From assembly GCA_950106755.1 (NCBI GenBank), contig OX467084.1, positions 38,815,213 to 38,879,212 of the forward strand: a stretch of 64,000 nucleotides of DNA, read 5' to 3'. The stretch is from Climacium dendroides. Taxonomy: Eukaryota > Streptophyta > Bryopsida > Hypnales > Climaciaceae. A model generated the notes under the pieces. It was not told where the DNA came from, searched no databases, and worked only from the letters and a program-made list of their open reading frames with translations. The position numbers were made by a program, and so were the translations under genes. Of the stretch, positions 61,799 to 64,000 are shown in pieces. Positions within the stretch are counted from its first letter, which is position 1, and each line of letters opens with the position of its first letter.

Positions 61799-61978
61799 AT
61801 GGTGAGCACCAGCGCCATGGGCCCTGCAACGACGTCCATTGCCTCCGTCCAGTTCCATCTGGGACAAGACTCCAAGCGCAACATGGAGTCCACCATCGTT
61901 GTACATGAGTCGGCTTTCAATGAAGGTGAACCACCGTGTAACTGCAAAAAGTGGAATTGCTCCAAGTGCAACGGCTGA
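61799..61978 (+). CDS. Family B small protein with four-Cys tail, B2 (59 aa)
   Basis: Paralogue of B1 (53 of 59 residues identical). The start ATG is in good plant context (AAAATGGTGAGC). The tail P-P-C47-x-C49-K-K-W-N-C54-x-x-C57-N-G is unchanged, as is T-I-V-V-H-E-S-A-F-N-E-G-E before it. The differences fall in residues 3-29. Tail conservation and an intact frame in a duplication with many flanking changes suggest selection. An AATAAA at 62409-62414, 431 bp after the stop, is a possible poly(A) signal. In this arm the neighbouring A gene has been lost, so B2 is preceded by an orphan D promoter. Inferred role: thiol metal-binding peptide; unproven. Confidence 0.7.
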   Translation: MVSTSAMGPATTSIASVQFHLGQDSKRNMESTIVVHESAFNEGEPPCNCKKWNCSKCNG

Positions 61979-62844
61979 GCTTTCCTGCACTTGGAGTCTG
62001 ATCTAGCGGAATTGGAAACTATTTACATTCTTGCAAATACTTTCTTCAAGATCTTATTTCTCAAGTATAGATATCAGTACGGGCTTGTGTTTATACGTAC
62101 TCCTCGCAGAAAACACAAGTGTCCGTACGGTTAAAGGGTTTAGAGTTTGATAGGCACTTGAGAGAATATATAGTGATCCGATAGGGATTTCAATCAGTTG
62201 TGTTTGGTATGATTGGTAGGCTTTTTATGATTCTTTGAGTTTGCATATATAGACTAATTCTTTTCTAATTTCAATGTATGTGGAAAATGGAACGCTGATT
62301 ATTCTCAGCGTGAGTGCGTGACTGATAAGGAATGCCTACGAGGCTACTGCCCATTCATGGGAGCGGGATTCTGTAGCTCATAGATTTCTGTATTCCTGAG
62401 CTCGGCATAATAAAATTAAAGTTCCGGTCTGGTTTGATTTGGTCAGGTGACCCCAGTTGCTCTGTTAGTTCAGTATTGCCCCATCCGATTCGAGGAGTGA
62501 TAATTAATTTTATCATCAAAGTTCAGTTCTGTTCTATGGCTGAGCGGCGTGTGACTCTTACAAATTGTTCCAGGTTGTTGCAAACACATATACATTGTCA
62601 ATTCAGGAAGTTGAAACCTGCACCTGTGTCAGAGTCTCATGTCGTTGTTTGCCATTACCCAGTCCATGTGGAGAGAGGGCTCACTCTCTGTGAGAATCGA
62701 TATACCCCATGAATCTATGACTAAATTGATTCTGATGCCGCCTAGACTATTGTAATAATTATTGAGAAGGGGCTCAAAATAAGCCCTCCTTTCAATCTTT
62801 CCCAGATTAATATACTATGAAGGGGGTAGAAAGGACCCCATTTT
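61979..62844 (+). other. B2 3' flank (duplicated)
   Basis: It matches 11956-12803 inverted at high identity. No further gene. Confidence 0.6.
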
Positions 62845-64000
62845 GGTTCTCGACGAGTTGCCATTACGTATCGTGTTTGGCGATCGATGTCCATCTCGGG
62901 CGAAGCAGACTCCGATCCTCCGCAAGGTGCCGCCCAAGTTGTAGCTGAATGGACGGCAATCCTCGCTGAATAGGTCAAGCGTTTCAGTTAAGTCCTTGCC
63001 CGCAATTAATACCGCCAGCTCCAAAAACAGGTCGGCGGAACTTACACATTAGTTGCACGTACTCAACTGGTGGTAGGTAATTCGATGACGTGCGGAAAAA
63101 TCACCATAAACCATTTGCTCACTTAGATTTGTAGAGCTCCAGATTTCCTTCGACAAGTCAAACAGCTCCGAGTGGCACGTACGTTTGAATCGAGAAAACA
63201 GTTTGGATGTGATAAGTGGAGGAGCTAGACGGGCGGTTCTGCCATGTGTCGGTATAAATAAAAAGTCGGCTTTATCAGTCGTGTCTGGAGGTCTGTTAAG
63301 GTCTGTTACGCGGCATCATTCCTATTCCCCCAGAAATCCATGGTGTGAGATAATCGACCACTAGTAAACTAAACCGTATTACATTCTCTGCTCAGACACT
63401 GACAGTACGTTCCGAAAAGTGTTACTTTAGATTTGGCGACAGTTGGAACTCATCTGACTCACCTCAGCTATGGAAATCGGGCCGGATATGCTCCACTTTC
63501 CACACTGCAAGAATTAATCAACAGATTGAAACTGATTGGTGTTTTTCCTCGTTTGAAAAGGTCTAACTGAAACTGTCTGGATTCTTCCTGAGTGTTCAAT
63601 GATAAGGCAATTGCGTGTCATTCCCTCTCTCGGTGACTAGGGCTTTCGTCGGCCGGATAGCTAGCTTGAGCAAACATAGACCAAATGGAATTTTCCTTGC
63701 ACTAGCCACTCCAGACTCCTTCAATCAACTACTTCAAGTGAACTGCATGTCTGTTGTCTGCGTCAAAGCATCCATTGTTCTGCAGTACAGTCACCAAGAT
63801 GTCAACTAATTACCTCAAGCTAAAGATCTGACTTACTTCCACGGAAGCCAAAATAAAATGCAATTCAGATTGCAGACTTGTCATGGGATGTCTGCATGAC
63901 GACCAACTCGATCATGCTCAGAAGCACGACGTATGCTCCGCCCACAGCAGGTAAAAAATGTTGGAGAAGGACGACTAGATCAGTAACTCACCAAATAACC
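62845..64000 (+). repeat. D module plus A upstream region, copy 4, cut by the window end
   Basis: It matches 9480-10640 inverted without large gaps up to the last base. TATA box TATAAATAAA at 63253-63262. By alignment the start codon of a third A gene should lie about 240 bp beyond the window. Confidence 0.75.
63253..63262 (+). promoter_or_regulatory. Conserved TATA box of D module, copy 4
   Basis: The same 20-base TATA context as the other three copies, plus strand, reading toward the predicted A gene. Confidence 0.55.

Noticed and set aside
61750..61971. 73-residue minus ORF over B2 (and 12811-13032 over B1)
   Set aside because: Antisense of the B frame. It varies more between copies than the sense frame and lacks a promoter, whereas the sense strand has a TATA box and good ATG context.

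Overview
The window is nuclear DNA of a land plant. It contains split genes with GT-AG introns, plant LINE, hAT, CACTA and Copia relics, many short inverted-repeat transposons, TATA-box promoters and AT-rich intergenic DNA with low gene density. I favour a non-flowering plant (moss, liverwort, lycophyte or fern), because the small Cys-rich proteins match no angiosperm metallothionein type I know. That is an inference and I cannot name the species.

Three kinds of real gene are visible. (1) An intact seven-exon cytochrome P450 of the CYP704 type lies on the minus strand at 39.2-43.0 kb. This family makes omega-hydroxy fatty acids for sporopollenin and cutin-like polymers. (2) Family A consists of two 149-residue, 12-cysteine metallothionein-like proteins, A1 (8.8-9.2 kb, -) and A2 (15.5-15.9 kb, -). 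(3) Family B consists of two 59-residue proteins ending in a four-cysteine tail, B1 (12.8 kb, -) and B2 (61.8 kb, +). A and B share the signature C-[KR]-[KQ]-[FW]-x-C-x-x-C-N.

The A and B genes sit in a large, decayed inverted duplication. On the minus strand the left cluster reads D-A2-B1-D-A1, where D is a module about 0.8 kb upstream of A that carries a perfectly kept TATA box. On the plus strand the right cluster (59.7-64.0 kb) reads D-(A deleted)-B2-D and then runs off the window, where another A gene is predicted. The 27 kb between the arms holds the P450.

The left cluster is split by a 13.9-kb insertion (16494-30430), flanked by the 6-bp duplication AGTGGC. It is a LINE (ORF1 with a zinc knuckle, then endonuclease, reverse transcriptase and a zf-RVT domain, all broken). 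A hAT transposon, a 1.05-kb CACTA element and two CACTA-type MITEs have inserted into the LINE.

Other regions: 1-8 kb holds a TA-flanked element, a 2.65-kb CACTA element with another transposon inside it, and two palindromic hAT-type MITEs. 31.8-39 kb is AT-rich with a TTAA-flanked element and a three-level nest of transposons. 43-59 kb holds a CACTA element just upstream of the P450, a second TTAA-flanked element, a dead Copia fragment, a fragment resembling an RNase H1 N-terminal domain, and an inverted-repeat element carrying a small C2H2-like zinc-finger ORF. No rRNA, tRNA or CRISPR was seen.
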